Assembly (NCBI GenBank): GCA_910578195.1
Contig: CAJTOY010000001.1
Location: 124,001 to 188,000 of the forward strand
From: an uncultured Christensenella sp.
GTDB taxonomy: Bacteria > Bacillota > Clostridia > Christensenellales > Borkfalkiaceae
DNA: 64,000 nt
Direction: 5' to 3'
Position numbers and translations under genes: made by a program. Below the pieces are notes generated by a model. It worked only from the letters and a program-made list of their open reading frames with translations. It was not told the origin of the DNA and searched no databases. Positions 1 through 10,225 of this stretch are shown in pieces (the stretch's first letter is position 1; every line of letters starts with the position of its first letter).

Positions 1-3000
1 GATTACGCCTCTCGCGGCACCGTTATAAGCCAAAATTACAAAACGCATCACGCGGGCGAAGCGGCGAATACATATTTTTATTCGGACAACTACCAGAAAT
101 GCCCGCAATTCGATTATTACAAAGAGGTGGCTTTTTACAATCATAGCGGTTTTGAAAACTATACGAACGAGGGCGATAAACATTCCGCAGATTGTAAGAA
201 GTGCGGCGCGAGGGTTACTTCCGAACACAGTTATTCCTCGTCAACCGGCAAGTGCGCATGCGGTGCGCAAGCGGCGGCGTCTGTCGGAAATTCATATTAT
301 TCCGAATTGTCGCAAGCTTGGGCGGCGGCAAAAACCGCGGCTACGGCAACGGTAAAAATGTTCATAGACGTTACGATAGCGCAAGTGCTTGGCGTACTTG
401 AAGAGGATACTTCAAACGTTACGCTTGACTTGAACGGTCATACCGTTAACGGTATCGCCGGCTCGGTTTCAATACAGATAGAAGGCGGCGAAAATACCTT
501 TACCCTTAAAGACAGCAAGGGCGGCGGCAAGCTCACGGGCGGCGCGGGAGGAATTTGCATAGCAAAAGGCGCTACCGTTAATATGGAAAGCGGTGAAATT
601 TCGGGCAATTCCTCGGAATTCGGCGGCGGCGTATATATTAACGGCGGTACTTTCAATATGCGCGGCGGCACTATAAAGGAAAATACCGCGCAAACAAGCG
701 GCGGTGGCGTGTATCTGAACGGCGGAACGTTCACAGTTTCCGGTTCGGTACAAATTTCCGGCAATACGGTCAATAGCAAAGCAAATAACGTTCAAGCGGG
801 CGGCGGAACGTTCACCGTTTCGGGCGAGCTGACCGAGACCGCAAGAATATACGTTTATATGGAAAGCGCGGGTGACGTTGCGACGGGTTACAGCCAAAGC
901 GTAGCCCCGACAAGTTATTTCATTTCGGACAACGAGCAATTAAATTGTATTTATAACGATAACGGCACGGTGAAATTTGCTGCGCACGATTTCGAAAGCA
1001 GCACAAAATATAAGTCTGACGAAAGAGGTCACTGGAAAGTTTGCGCGCACTGCACCGTGGAGGACGAAAATAATAAAACAGCCCACAGCGGCGGCACGGC
1101 GACATGTATATCAAAAGCCCGCTGCGAGTATTGCGGGGGAGAGTACGGTAATTTAGGCGGACACAATATAGCTCCGTCTGCCGACGGCGTGCTTTGCTCG
1201 TTATGCAGTGAAAAGGCGGTCGCAGCGGTTGCAGGTTACGACGGGGTGATTAAATATTATCTGGACTTCGATATAGCCTGGAACTCCACCGTTAGTTTGC
1301 CCTATAACCAAAACAAAAAAGTAGAATTCGTGCTGCTTGCCGACGCGGAAGTCAAAAGAACTCTGAGTGTAAAAATCCGCATGGTTGTTTTCTTAAACGG
1401 CTATAAGATAAAGCTTACGTCGAATAACGGCTCGGTTATCTCCGTTCAAAACAACGGCTATTTGCTGTTGGAAAACAGACCGGACACATCTACGGAAAAT
1501 CAAGATATAGAAGCGTTGGGGGCGTATGATAACACCCTTTCGCATACGATAAAAGACCCCGTCGGCGGCAGTTCCGTTACGTTGAACAGCGGACTTATAA
1601 CGGGCGGAAACAGCTACCAGGGCGGCGGTATTTACGTCGGCGGCAGCGCTTATTTAAGCGTGGGCGGTTTTGTCTATATATCCGATAACCGCGCGACCAA
1701 CGGCGGAGGAGTGTACGTCGATAGCGGCACAGTCCATTTTGACGGTGCCGAGGCGTCGTATAACACGGCGCAAACGAACGGGGGCGGAGTGTACGTCAAA
1801 AACGCCGCAACATTTAGGACTTACGCGTGCATTATAAAAAACAACTCGGCGTTATTGTTAGGCGGCGGCATATATTTCGAGGGTGAAAACTCGGATAACG
1901 ATTTGTCGTGGTGCGATATAAATTACAACACCGCAGGTACGGGCGGCGGCATATATGTGAAGAACAGCAATGTAAGATTTTCGCAAACTAACATTATTTA
2001 TAACACAGCGACAAGCTCGGGCGGCGGCGCGTATATCGACAAAGACAGCTCGTTGAAGGTAGAAAGCAATGAGTATATAATTGCTTCTGTTCGGGGAAAT
2101 ACCGCAAACAGCAAAGATAACAACGTTTACCTCGAAACGGGGGCGAAAATAGATTTCGGGCAAAAGAGTGACGCACAAACCGAAATCTATATATATGTCA
2201 CGTTGGCGGAGGGATATTCCGGCGTGTTTACGTCGAATTATTCGCAGCACTACTCCGAAACGCCGTCAAAATACTTATTCTCTGACGTCAAAGGGGTTTG
2301 CGCGCAGTTCAGCGAAGGCGAGGCGCTTTTCGCGCCCCACTCTTTCGGCGACTGGACTTACGCAAACGATAGGGAACACGAAAGCGCTTGCGCTTGCGGA
2401 GAAAAAAATACGGAGAGGCATTCGGGCGGCGCGGCGACGTGTACCGAAAAAGCCGTCTGCTCCGTCTGCGAATCAGGGTACGGGGAATTAGAAGCACACA
2501 GTTACGGTAACTGGGAAACTACGCTCGACCCTACTTGCACGGCGACAGGAAGCGAAAAGCATACTTGCATCGTTTGCAGTCACGAAGAAACGAAAGAAAT
2601 AGCGATTGACTCCGACGCGCATTCCTGGGACGACGGCGTGATTACAACCCAACCCACCTGCATGGCAACGGGAGTTAAGACATTTACTTGCGCGCATAAT
2701 TCCGAACATACCAAAACAGAAGACATAGCGATAGACGAAACAGCTCACTCATTCGGCGAATGGACTGAAAGTAAACCCGCCGACTGTACTCATAAAGGCG
2801 AAGAAACGCGCGTGTGCGCACATAACTCCGCGCACAAGGAAACGCGGGAAACGGAAGCATCGGGACACAGTTGGAATCCCGAGCCGTTGCGCGTAGAACC
2901 CACCTGCACGGCGGACGGCTCGGTTACCGATACTTGTACGGTTTGCGGCGAAACCGATACCGGGGTTTTGCTTAAACTCGGTCACGACATTGAACGCTGC

Positions 3001-3936
3001 GAAGCGCAGGCGGCAACCTGCACCGAAAAAGGATGGAGTGCCTATGAAATCTGTTCCCGTTGCGATTATACAACCTATGCGGAAACAGAGGCGCTCGGAC
3101 ACGATTTCGAAACCGAATTTACGGTGGACGAGGCGGCGACCTGCATGAAAAAGGGCAGTCAGTCGAAGCATTGCACGCGTTGCGACGAAAAGACGGAAAC
3201 GACAGAAATACCTCTTGCGCCGCATACAATGACGCACATCGGGAGGGTGGAAGCTACGACGGCGGCAAACGGAAATATAGAATATTGGAGTTGTTCGGTC
3301 TGTGAAAAGAAATTTTCGGACTTAAACGGCACGGCGGAAATCGACAGCGTTATAATCCCTAAGCTCAAAGCCGAACTGGTATACGGCGGAGAACGTGAGA
3401 TTGTAGTAACTGCGCCGAACGGCTTTGCGCCCGATATAGAACTTGTCGTAACAGAAATCGAAAATTACGCGCAATACGAAAGCATAGCGCAAACGGTAAA
3501 CGGCGAAATTAATTTAGCTTACGACGTTACGCTTAAATCGAACGGCGCAACAATTCAACCCGACGCCACGCTTACGATTAAACTGCGCATACCCGAAAAT
3601 TTGCAAGGCAAGAATTTCAATCTTTTCCACTTGTACGGAAGCGAAACGACGGATATGGAATACACGGTTGACGGCGATTTTGCAGTAGTGAATACCGACA
3701 GACTTTCGCAATTTATCTTTGTCGGCGAAAAGGCGGCTCCCGTCGCTACACCCGAACAAGGACTGTCCGCAGGAGCTATCGCGGGCATATCGGTAGGCGT
3801 TATCATAGCCGTTCTTCTTGTCGCATATGTTGCGATGTATTTCACCCTTTACCGTAAAGGCGTTTTGAAGGGTAAGGCATTTGGCGCAATTTACGCGCCT
3901 ATGAACGCAATATTCGACAAGAAAAAACAATCATAA
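1..3936 (+). CDS. Large cell-surface protein, 5'-truncated: beta-helix and Cys-repeat modules with C-terminal membrane anchor
   Basis: The reading frame is open from base 1, so the real start lies upstream; the GTG at 127 is internal. About 1311 residues are visible. The first 40 residues (YFYSD at about 25-29) resemble the junction that follows BspA-type leucine-rich repeats. Two blocks of GGGVYI/GGGIYV-type strands (nt 600-780 and 1620-2060) read as right-handed parallel beta-helix. From nt 2330 to 3220 there are about six units of roughly 40 residues with the pattern PTCTATG...TCxxC...LGH; a degenerate unit sits at 970-1210. A hydrophobic helix (nt 3763-3855) and a basic tail ending KKKQS follow, with no LPXTG, so the protein is probably held by a transmembrane segment. 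Adhesin or glycan-binding role is inference. A hairpin terminator follows the stop. Confidence 0.8.
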   Translation, partial: DYASRGTVISQNYKTHHAGEAANTYFYSDNYQKCPQFDYYKEVAFYNHSGFENYTNEGDKHSADCKKCGARVTSEHSYSSSTGKCACGAQAAASVGNSYYSELSQAWAAAKTAATATVKMFIDVTIAQVLGVLEEDTSNVTLDLNGHTVNGIAGSVSIQIEGGENTFTLKDSKGGGKLTGGAGGICIAKGATVNMESGEISGNSSEFGGGVYINGGTFNMRGGTIKENTAQTSGGGVYLNGGTFTVSGSVQISGNTVNSKANNVQAGGGTFTVSGELTETARIYVYMESAGDVATGYSQSVAPTSYFISDNEQLNCIYNDNGTVKFAAHDFESSTKYKSDERGHWKVCAHCTVEDENNKTAHSGGTATCISKARCEYCGGEYGNLGGHNIAPSADGVLCSLCSEKAVAAVAGYDGVIKYYLDFDIAWNSTVSLPYNQNKKVEFVLLADAEVKRTLSVKIRMVVFLNGYKIKLTSNNGSVISVQNNGYLLLENRPDTSTENQDIEALGAYDNTLSHTIKDPVGGSSVTLNSGLITGGNSYQGGGIYVGGSAYLSVGGFVYISDNRATNGGGVYVDSGTVHFDGAEASYNTAQTNGGGVYVKNAATFRTYACIIKNNSALLLGGGIYFEGENSDNDLSWCDINYNTAGTGGGIYVKNSNVRFSQTNIIYNTATSSGGGAYIDKDSSLKVESNEYIIASVRGNTANSKDNNVYLETGAKIDFGQKSDAQTEIYIYVTLAEGYSGVFTSNYSQHYSETPSKYLFSDVKGVCAQFSEGEALFAPHSFGDWTYANDREHESACACGEKNTERHSGGAATCTEKAVCSVCESGYGELEAHSYGNWETTLDPTCTATGSEKHTCIVCSHEETKEIAIDSDAHSWDDGVITTQPTCMATGVKTFTCAHNSEHTKTEDIAIDETAHSFGEWTESKPADCTHKGEETRVCAHNSAHKETRETEASGHSWNPEPLRVEPTCTADGSVTDTCTVCGETDTGVLLKLGHDIERCEAQAATCTEKGWSAYEICSRCDYTTYAETEALGHDFETEFTVDEAATCMKKGSQSKHCTRCDEKTETTEIPLAPHTMTHIGRVEATTAANGNIEYWSCSVCEKKFSDLNGTAEIDSVIIPKLKAELVYGGEREIVVTAPNGFAPDIELVVTEIENYAQYESIAQTVNGEINLAYDVTLKSNGATIQPDATLTIKLRIPENLQGKNFNLFHLYGSETTDMEYTVDGDFAVVNTDRLSQFIFVGEKAAPVATPEQGLSAGAIAGISVGVIIAVLLVAYVAMYFTLYRKGVLKGKAFGAIYAPMNAIFDKKKQS

Positions 3937-3948
3937 TCATTAATTTAA

Positions 3949-3987
3949 GCCAACTGCGGGCACGAAGCCTGCGGTTGGCTTTTTTTA
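3949..3987 (+). terminator. Rho-independent terminator after the surface gene
   Basis: A 13-bp stem (3949-3961 with 3967-3979, G-U pairs allowed) with a 5-nt loop is followed directly by seven T residues. It closes the transcript of the first surface gene 13 nt after its stop codon. Confidence 0.85.
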
Positions 3988-4169
3988 TTGAATATGCTGA
4001 CAAAAAATATAATATTTTGAAAGAATTATTCAATAAAGTAAAAAATATGATAAAGAAAGTAAAAGTTGTGATATACATAAACTCTCATATGTTTTATAAT
4101 TGATATGGTATGATTACACGGAAAAATCTGTACAGTCTCGCCGCAATTTTTTGATATTTGGGAGGAAAA

Positions 4170-7100
4170 ATGAAGAACAAAAAACTGTTGAAAGCTCTTG
4201 CAGCGTTCACAATGAGTATTGCCGCTGCCGGCAGCATGTCGCTTTTCGGCTGTGCGCATAAGCACACTTATTCCGATGAGTGGGATAGAAGCGCCGAAGG
4301 ACACTGGCACAACGCAACCTGCAAGCATACGGACGAGAAGACAGAGATTGAGCCGCACATTTACACCGACTCCACAGACGCAACTTGCAACGTTTGCGGC
4401 TACGATAGGGAAATCGTCACGCCTCAACCCCCGACGCACTCGCATACCTGGTCTGAATGGAAGATAGGCAACGGCAAGCACTGGAAGGAGTGTACCGCCG
4501 ACGGTTGTACCGACCCCGTCGCGAAATCGGAAGAGGGCGACCATGTATTCGGTGAAGTTGAAAACGGTAAAAAGACTTGCCTTGTCTGCGGACATTCGGA
4601 AAACGTGACCGTTCCCGACGATTTGGCAACGGCAAAGGAAGAGGCAAAAACCGAGCTTGCGGCATATAAAACCGACAAAATCGCCGAGATTGACGCAACC
4701 GAATACGCGGAAATTCTCGCTCAGATTACGGCAAAGAAAACCGAGGGCGCGGCGGCTATCGATGCTGCGACCACTACGGAAGCCGTTGATACGGCTTTGG
4801 CTGCTGCAAAATCCGACATAGACGGACTTATCGCGCAGACGCAGTCCGTAGAAGAGGTTTTGACGCAAGCGGTCGTTGATTTGAGGGGCTATGCCGACGA
4901 GAACAAGCAAGACAAAGACCCGACCGAATACGCAAAGCTTTTAGCGGATATCGAAGCCGTTGTTACGAAGTATTCGGATACAACCGACGGTTTGTTGTAT
5001 GCGGAAGGGCTTGAAAAAGCTGAAATAATCAGATTGCTCGGCGTGGCAAAAGCGGAAATTGACGAGCTTGTGAGACTTGACGCTCTTTCAAGACAGGAGT
5101 TCACGGTCACCTTCAAGGACGGCGACACCGTATTAAGCACGCAGACAATCAAATATAACGGAAAAGCCGAAAAGCCCTCCGACCCCGTCAAGGACGGAAA
5201 CAAATTCCTCGGCTGGTACATAGGCGAAGAATTATTCGACTTCGAAACCCCGATAACCGAAAACGTCAACGTCGTGGCGAAGTGGCGCGTGTTGTCAGAT
5301 TACGATAAATACCTCGCGCAGTTCGGCGATAAGTTAATTTACAATAACGATTTCGACACCCCCGTTGACAGACTCGATTCTTTCAGCGGTACCTACGGTA
5401 CTAAGGGTGTATATTTCCAGTTTAATTCGAAGAACGGCGAAGAGGCGGGCGACAAGTACTATATAACCGTTGCGGACGGCTATGCGAAAATGGTCGACGG
5501 CGGCGCGAGCGGCACGCAGATGGTTTTTGACCTCGGTAAGAATTACGTCAAAACGCTTGAAGGCTACACCGAAATCAAAACGAATTCCACGGGCAACAGC
5601 TGGACGTTTATGCAGTTTATCGGTTCGAACAACTCGGAAGTATTGGGACTGAGAACCGACAGCGGCAATATCAAATACAGACTTGGCAGCAGCGGCGCTG
5701 TCACGGCGCCTTCGGCGACGATTGCGGCGGCTGATACCACTTATAAAATTTACTACAAATTCGACTTTACCACCGGGAAAGTATTCATGACGATAAACGG
5801 TCAAAGCTTCTTCGGCGAAAGCGGACTCGATGCAAAAATTACCGCGATTAAGGGCATTAAATTCGTTTCGAGCGATAACAACCAGCGAACCGTCGACGTA
5901 GATAACTTTGTCGTTGCGGGCGAAGCGAAAACTCTCGACGAGTACAAGACGGAGGTGACTGCGAAGCTCGATACCGCGTACGGCGCGTATACGCTTGCCG
6001 ACTATCCCGAAAACGGCAAGGAGTTGACCGACATATACACCGCCGCCAAAACGGCGCTCGGCACGGCTGAAAGTCTTGAAAAAGCCGACGAAATTTTAGA
6101 TAAAGCAATTGCGGATATGAAAGCCGTTCTCACAATCGCGGGTAACGCGCTTCAAGAAGCAAAAAACGTTGCTATAACCGAGCTTGAAGGCACGGATAAA
6201 ACGGATTATACGATTAATGCAGTGGCTGTAGCAAGCGCTATCGCCAAAGGCGTAGAGGCAATCAACGCCGCAGATAGTGCCGAAAAGGTAACCGAAGCGC
6301 TCAACGCCGCGAAAGCCGCGCTTGCGGAAATCGATAACGACGAGGCGGCGCTTCCCAAAGCAAAAGCAGCCGCAATAACCGCGCTCGAAGCGCACGACGG
6401 CGGCGCCGGCAGCTTCACGGTAGAGGGCGAAGGCGGAAATAAGACCGCTTACGAACAAGCGCTCGCTGCGGGAACGAAGGCTATCAATGATGTCGCCGTA
6501 TCTGAAACTCTGTCCTATGTCGACGCAATAACGGCAATCAATACCGCGCTCGAAGAGGCTAAGGCGGCGATTGACGCAATCGATAACGACGGTGAATTGC
6601 TTGAAAAAGCCAAGGCTTCGGCAATTGAAGCAATCGACAATCTCGTTAAAGAGAAGAAAGCCGAAATAGACGCGAAAATAGAAGCGGGCGAAATCACCGA
6701 TACAGAAAAGGCGGCGGAAGTCAAAACGGAAATCGACAGCATAAGAAACGCGCGCGTCCGTGCAATCGAAAGCGCTGATACGCTTGCGCAGGTCGCAACC
6801 GAGAAAACGCAGGCTATCAATAATATCGAGACCGAGGCGGCTACGCTTACGGCTACTCCCGAGCAGTTGAGAGAATTAGCCGAAAAAGCAATAAGGGAGC
6901 ATGCCGCGCCGTTTATCGAAAATTATCCCGACTATGCGGCAGCGATTGAAAAAATCCGTGACGACGCTATTACTTTGCTTGCATCAAAGACCGATAAGGA
7001 CGAGATAAGCGCTTTACAGACGACGACTACCCGTAAAATAAGCGTTTATGTTGAAGTTCACGAAGCTTACAAAGCGATTGACAAGTATGCGGCGGAGCTG

Positions 7101-8933
7101 AAAGAAAAAATTTACAACGACGGTGCGAAAGCTAAAATCGACGCGGAAATCAAACGCGGTTCCGAGCTTGATTCAAACGAATGGTCGAAAGTTATGTGGC
7201 AGCTTCACCTTACGGAAGAGGTCGCAAACGTTGAAATAAATAAGCAAGCCGTAATTGACGCGCTCGACAAAATCGTCACCGATTTAGAGGCAACAAGGTT
7301 TACGGTAGCCATCGGCGTTGAAGGCATTTCCGATGTTGAAGTTCTGTACGGCGGCACGGTTGTCATTGACGACAGCACGCTTGCAGACGACAAAATGATA
7401 GACGAAGGCAAGTGGTATACTAACGCCGAATGTACGGAGGAATTCGATTTCTCGACTAAAATTTACGATAACGGCATAACCTTATACGCAAAGCTTGCCG
7501 ATGCGATAAAGATTGACAGAATCGAAAAATTCAGCTATGCGGCAATTACGGGAATAACCGCAGACAATTCGGTAATTACTTCATTTACGGGGGTAAATGC
7601 TTTCTTAACTATCGTCGGCGAGAACGTTACTTGGAGAAGCAGCAATAATTGTATTCAGAATTTGAACGGCGGATTGCAGTTTACTGTAAACGGCTCCGCT
7701 ACGGTCACCATAGGTTTCAGTTCCACGGGCGGTTCAAATGAATCCCGTCTTGGCTTAGCTGACAGTAACGGGAAATATATCCCTGCTGTCAACGTGCCGT
7801 CCGGTGTTACGTTGGTTACAGATGCTGACGCCGGAGCATATTCTATGGTTGGCACGAAGCAAGTCACCATGACCTTTACGGTATCGACTGCCGGAACGTA
7901 TACAATTGTTTGCCCCGGCGGAGTAACCGGCAGAGGTGCGCGAATTTATAATATCGAGCTCAGCGAGTCGTATAAGCTCAAAAAAGACGTTTTCGTCACT
8001 TGGGGCGACGGCGAGCAAGAGTCGTATCACCATAGCCAAGAAATTACCGTTCCCGAATATACGGGCGAAGGAGCACTCTTGTACTGGTATGTTGAAGGTG
8101 ACGAGGAAGGCGCTCATTACACAGCTGGTCAAAAAGTTACTTTAACTGCGGGCACTTATAAAATGGTCGCTAAGACCGCTGAGGCAAATGTAACTATAAC
8201 CTACGTTGTCGACGGCGAGGATAACAAAGAGGTGTCCTATTACGTTGCCGAGGGGAATACGGGCGTAATTAATACTGTTGCGGACCCCGTCAAAGAAGGG
8301 TATATCTTTAAAGGCTGGTATACAACGGCAACTCCCGACGAGACAGATTCACCGTTTGACTTCGGCTCGGTAGCTCCGCTTGATAATGTTACCGTTTATG
8401 CAGTATTTGCTGGGAAAACTTCGCAGAAATATAATATAACGGCGGGGACATTCAATAATGGTACCGATATTATAAGTGACGGCGCATTGTTTAACATGAG
8501 TGCAGCAACTGATTTAACTGCCGAAGCATTAACCGATACAAACGATTTTACGATGCCGGATGGGCAAACGCAAAAAGTTAAAGGTAATAATGCGTTAATA
8601 ACTTCTGGAGTAATTGATAAAAGCGGTACTAATAATCCTTTATCGACAGATTTGGTGACCATTACAGCATCAAAAAGTATAAAGGTTGCGCTATATGTTA
8701 TTTGTAACAGTAGCGGAAGTTTTGGTACAGTAAGAACATGCAAGTTTACTGCTAAGGACGCTGCTGACGGTTCAGCAGTTACCGAATTAGGTGTTAGCAA
8801 TGCTAGTAAGAGAACGGTTGTAAAGTTTGAAGTAACAATTGAAGCTGGTCATACTGTAACAATCGGTGCTTCCGGAGCAAATAATAACGGAGCAAAAATT
8901 TATATTTTTGGTCTTGAAGCAGAAGAAGTATAA
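4170..8933 (+). CDS. Giant multidomain surface lipoprotein with InlB-type and FIVAR-like repeats
   Basis: 1587 residues from the ATG at 4170, which has GGGAGG 5-6 nt upstream; the in-frame TTG at 4158 overlaps that site and is not the start. The signal peptide ends in a lipobox (L-F-G then Cys28). Two short Cys/His modules related to those of the preceding gene follow (about residues 30-155). Then come long alanine/glutamate-rich helical stretches like FIVAR repeats (residues about 155-310 and 590-1040), an InlB/Listeria-Bacteroides repeat (nt about 5099-5286, ending NVVAKW), a LamG-like beta-sandwich (nt 5320-5920), and a second InlB-like repeat (nt 8190-8415). Two related beta modules end in ARIYNIEL (nt about 7950) and AKIYIFGLE (C terminus). 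Likely a surface carbohydrate- or host-binding protein; the ligand is unknown. The last 500 bp are visibly more AT-rich. Confidence 0.82.
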   Translation: MKNKKLLKALAAFTMSIAAAGSMSLFGCAHKHTYSDEWDRSAEGHWHNATCKHTDEKTEIEPHIYTDSTDATCNVCGYDREIVTPQPPTHSHTWSEWKIGNGKHWKECTADGCTDPVAKSEEGDHVFGEVENGKKTCLVCGHSENVTVPDDLATAKEEAKTELAAYKTDKIAEIDATEYAEILAQITAKKTEGAAAIDAATTTEAVDTALAAAKSDIDGLIAQTQSVEEVLTQAVVDLRGYADENKQDKDPTEYAKLLADIEAVVTKYSDTTDGLLYAEGLEKAEIIRLLGVAKAEIDELVRLDALSRQEFTVTFKDGDTVLSTQTIKYNGKAEKPSDPVKDGNKFLGWYIGEELFDFETPITENVNVVAKWRVLSDYDKYLAQFGDKLIYNNDFDTPVDRLDSFSGTYGTKGVYFQFNSKNGEEAGDKYYITVADGYAKMVDGGASGTQMVFDLGKNYVKTLEGYTEIKTNSTGNSWTFMQFIGSNNSEVLGLRTDSGNIKYRLGSSGAVTAPSATIAAADTTYKIYYKFDFTTGKVFMTINGQSFFGESGLDAKITAIKGIKFVSSDNNQRTVDVDNFVVAGEAKTLDEYKTEVTAKLDTAYGAYTLADYPENGKELTDIYTAAKTALGTAESLEKADEILDKAIADMKAVLTIAGNALQEAKNVAITELEGTDKTDYTINAVAVASAIAKGVEAINAADSAEKVTEALNAAKAALAEIDNDEAALPKAKAAAITALEAHDGGAGSFTVEGEGGNKTAYEQALAAGTKAINDVAVSETLSYVDAITAINTALEEAKAAIDAIDNDGELLEKAKASAIEAIDNLVKEKKAEIDAKIEAGEITDTEKAAEVKTEIDSIRNARVRAIESADTLAQVATEKTQAINNIETEAATLTATPEQLRELAEKAIREHAAPFIENYPDYAAAIEKIRDDAITLLASKTDKDEISALQTTTTRKISVYVEVHEAYKAIDKYAAELKEKIYNDGAKAKIDAEIKRGSELDSNEWSKVMWQLHLTEEVANVEINKQAVIDALDKIVTDLEATRFTVAIGVEGISDVEVLYGGTVVIDDSTLADDKMIDEGKWYTNAECTEEFDFSTKIYDNGITLYAKLADAIKIDRIEKFSYAAITGITADNSVITSFTGVNAFLTIVGENVTWRSSNNCIQNLNGGLQFTVNGSATVTIGFSSTGGSNESRLGLADSNGKYIPAVNVPSGVTLVTDADAGAYSMVGTKQVTMTFTVSTAGTYTIVCPGGVTGRGARIYNIELSESYKLKKDVFVTWGDGEQESYHHSQEITVPEYTGEGALLYWYVEGDEEGAHYTAGQKVTLTAGTYKMVAKTAEANVTITYVVDGEDNKEVSYYVAEGNTGVINTVADPVKEGYIFKGWYTTATPDETDSPFDFGSVAPLDNVTVYAVFAGKTSQKYNITAGTFNNGTDIISDGALFNMSAATDLTAEALTDTNDFTMPDGQTQKVKGNNALITSGVIDKSGTNNPLSTDLVTITASKSIKVALYVICNSSGSFGTVRTCKFTAKDAADGSAVTELGVSNASKRTVVKFEVTIEAGHTVTIGASGANNNGAKIYIFGLEAEEV

Positions 8934-8948
8934 ACAATCAACAAAAAA

Positions 8949-8979
8949 TACCCCCGCGGGCGAAAGCCCGCGGGGGTAA
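8949..8979. terminator. Bidirectional terminator between converging genes
   Basis: A perfect 13-bp GC-rich stem (8949-8961 with 8965-8977, loop GAAA-type) lies between the lipoprotein stop at 8933 and the stop of the opposing ychF gene at 8993. A-rich and T-rich flanks on each side fit use from both directions. Confidence 0.8.
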
Positions 8980-8992
8980 AACTTTATTTTTA

Positions 8993-10093
8993 TTAAACGT
9001 TGAAGCGGAAGAGTACGACGTCGCCGTCTTTGATAACGTAGTCCTTGCCCTCCGAGCGAACCTTGCCTTTTTCGCGTGCGCCGACAAGTCCGTTGCAGTC
9101 CAGCAAGGTTTTATAGTCGCATATTTCGGCGCGGATAAATCCCTTTTCGAAATCGCTGTGTATCTTACCGGCCGCCTGAGGGGCTTTCGTACCGTTGACT
9201 ATCGTCCAGGCGCGCGTTTCTTTTTCGCCTGCCGTAAGGTAGGATATCAGCCCCAAAAGCGCATAACTTTTCTTAATCAGCCTATTCAGACCGCTTTCTT
9301 CAAGTCCGAGCTCCTCCAAAAATACGGCGGCTTCGTCTGCGGGCATCAACGAAAGTTCTTCCTCGGTCTTTGCGCAGATAACCAAAACCTCGCTGCCCTC
9401 GTTTGCGGCGTATTCCTTAACCCTGCAAACGAGCGGTATATCGTTTTCGTTTTTGCCCATATCGAACTCGGATATATTCGCCGCATAAATAATGGGCTTA
9501 TCCGTCAGTAAAAACAAATTGTCGATAAGCGGCTTTTCCTCGTCGGTACAGTCAAAAAGTCTGGCGGGCTTTTCCTCGCTTAAAAACTTTTCAAGCCTTT
9601 CCAAAAGCGCAAACTCCGCCGCGGCTTCCTTGTTCGCGCCGCCCCTTGCGGTATTTCTTATTCTGTCCGCGCGCTTGTTTACCGCTTCTATATCCGCAAG
9701 TATAAGTTCGAGCGTTATGGTCTGAATATCGGCGATAGGGTCGATTTTGTTGTTGACGTGCGTGATATTTTCGTCCTCGAAACAGCGCACGACGTGAACG
9801 ATTGCGTCACATTCTCTGACGTGGGATAAGAACTTGTTGCCCAAGCCCTCGCCCCTCGAAGCGCCCTTTACAAGTCCCGCAATGTCCACGAATTCGACAA
9901 TGGCGGGGGTGACCTTTTTGCTGTTATAAAGTGCGGCAAGCTTATCGAGTCTTTCGTCGGGAACAGCCACGACTCCGACGTTCGGCTCAATCGTGCAGAA
10001 CGGATAGTTCGCGGCTTCCGCACCCGCATGCGTAATCGCATTGAATAACGTGGACTTTCCAACGTTGGGAAGTCCGACAACACCTAATTTCAT
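8993..10093 (-). CDS. ychF: Redox-responsive ATPase/GTPase YchF (Obg family)
   Basis: 366 residues, the normal length for YchF. The N terminus has the Walker A motif GLPNVGKST (residues 7-15). The base-specificity loop is NISE rather than NKxD, the signature that makes YchF prefer ATP. A helical insertion follows the G domain, and the last 80 residues form the TGS domain (DYKTLLDCNGLVGAREKGKV), used for ribosome or RNA contacts. YchF is a conserved cytosolic P-loop protein linked to stress responses and ribosome association. It is monocistronic, transcribed leftwards from a TTGACA-N16-GATAAT promoter in the intergenic region shared with argS. Confidence 0.96.
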   Translation of the reverse strand: MKLGVVGLPNVGKSTLFNAITHAGAEAANYPFCTIEPNVGVVAVPDERLDKLAALYNSKKVTPAIVEFVDIAGLVKGASRGEGLGNKFLSHVRECDAIVHVVRCFEDENITHVNNKIDPIADIQTITLELILADIEAVNKRADRIRNTARGGANKEAAAEFALLERLEKFLSEEKPARLFDCTDEEKPLIDNLFLLTDKPIIYAANISEFDMGKNENDIPLVCRVKEYAANEGSEVLVICAKTEEELSLMPADEAAVFLEELGLEESGLNRLIKKSYALLGLISYLTAGEKETRAWTIVNGTKAPQAAGKIHSDFEKGFIRAEICDYKTLLDCNGLVGAREKGKVRSEGKDYVIKDGDVVLFRFNV

Positions 10094-10115
10094 AAAAATT
10101 TTCCTTGTTGATTGA

Positions 10116-10143
10116 ATTATCTAAATTATAATATAATTGTCAA
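10116..10143 (-). promoter_or_regulatory. Promoter of ychF
   Basis: On the minus strand TTGACA (10143-10138) and GATAAT (10121-10116) are separated by 16 bp, upstream of the ychF ATG at 10093. Confidence 0.6.
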
Positions 10144-10170
10144 AAAAATCAAAACAAATGGGCAGTAAAG

Positions 10171-10199
10171 TTGCCAAAATTTTACGCGTATGCTAAAAT
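10171..10199 (+). promoter_or_regulatory. Promoter of argS
   Basis: TTGCCA (10171-10176) and TAAAAT (10194-10199) are 17 bp apart, with TG one base before the -10 (extended -10). The expected start lies about 20 nt before the argS ATG, leaving no room for a T-box leader. Confidence 0.65.
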
Positions 10200-10225
10200 A
10201 ATTTAAAATATTAAGGAAAAATATT

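Noticed and set aside
600..2060. Regular GGCGGC-rich repeats, considered as a CRISPR-like or minisatellite array
   Set aside because: They lie in one long coding frame and encode the GGGVYI-type strands of a beta-helix; spacing is irregular and there are no unique spacers.
4026..4910. 294-residue minus-strand open frame
   Set aside because: Lies opposite the signal peptide and N-terminal modules of the lipoprotein; no ribosome site or domain.
10094..10225. T-box riboswitch before argS
   Set aside because: The promoter leaves a leader of only about 20 nt and there is no T-box sequence or terminator.
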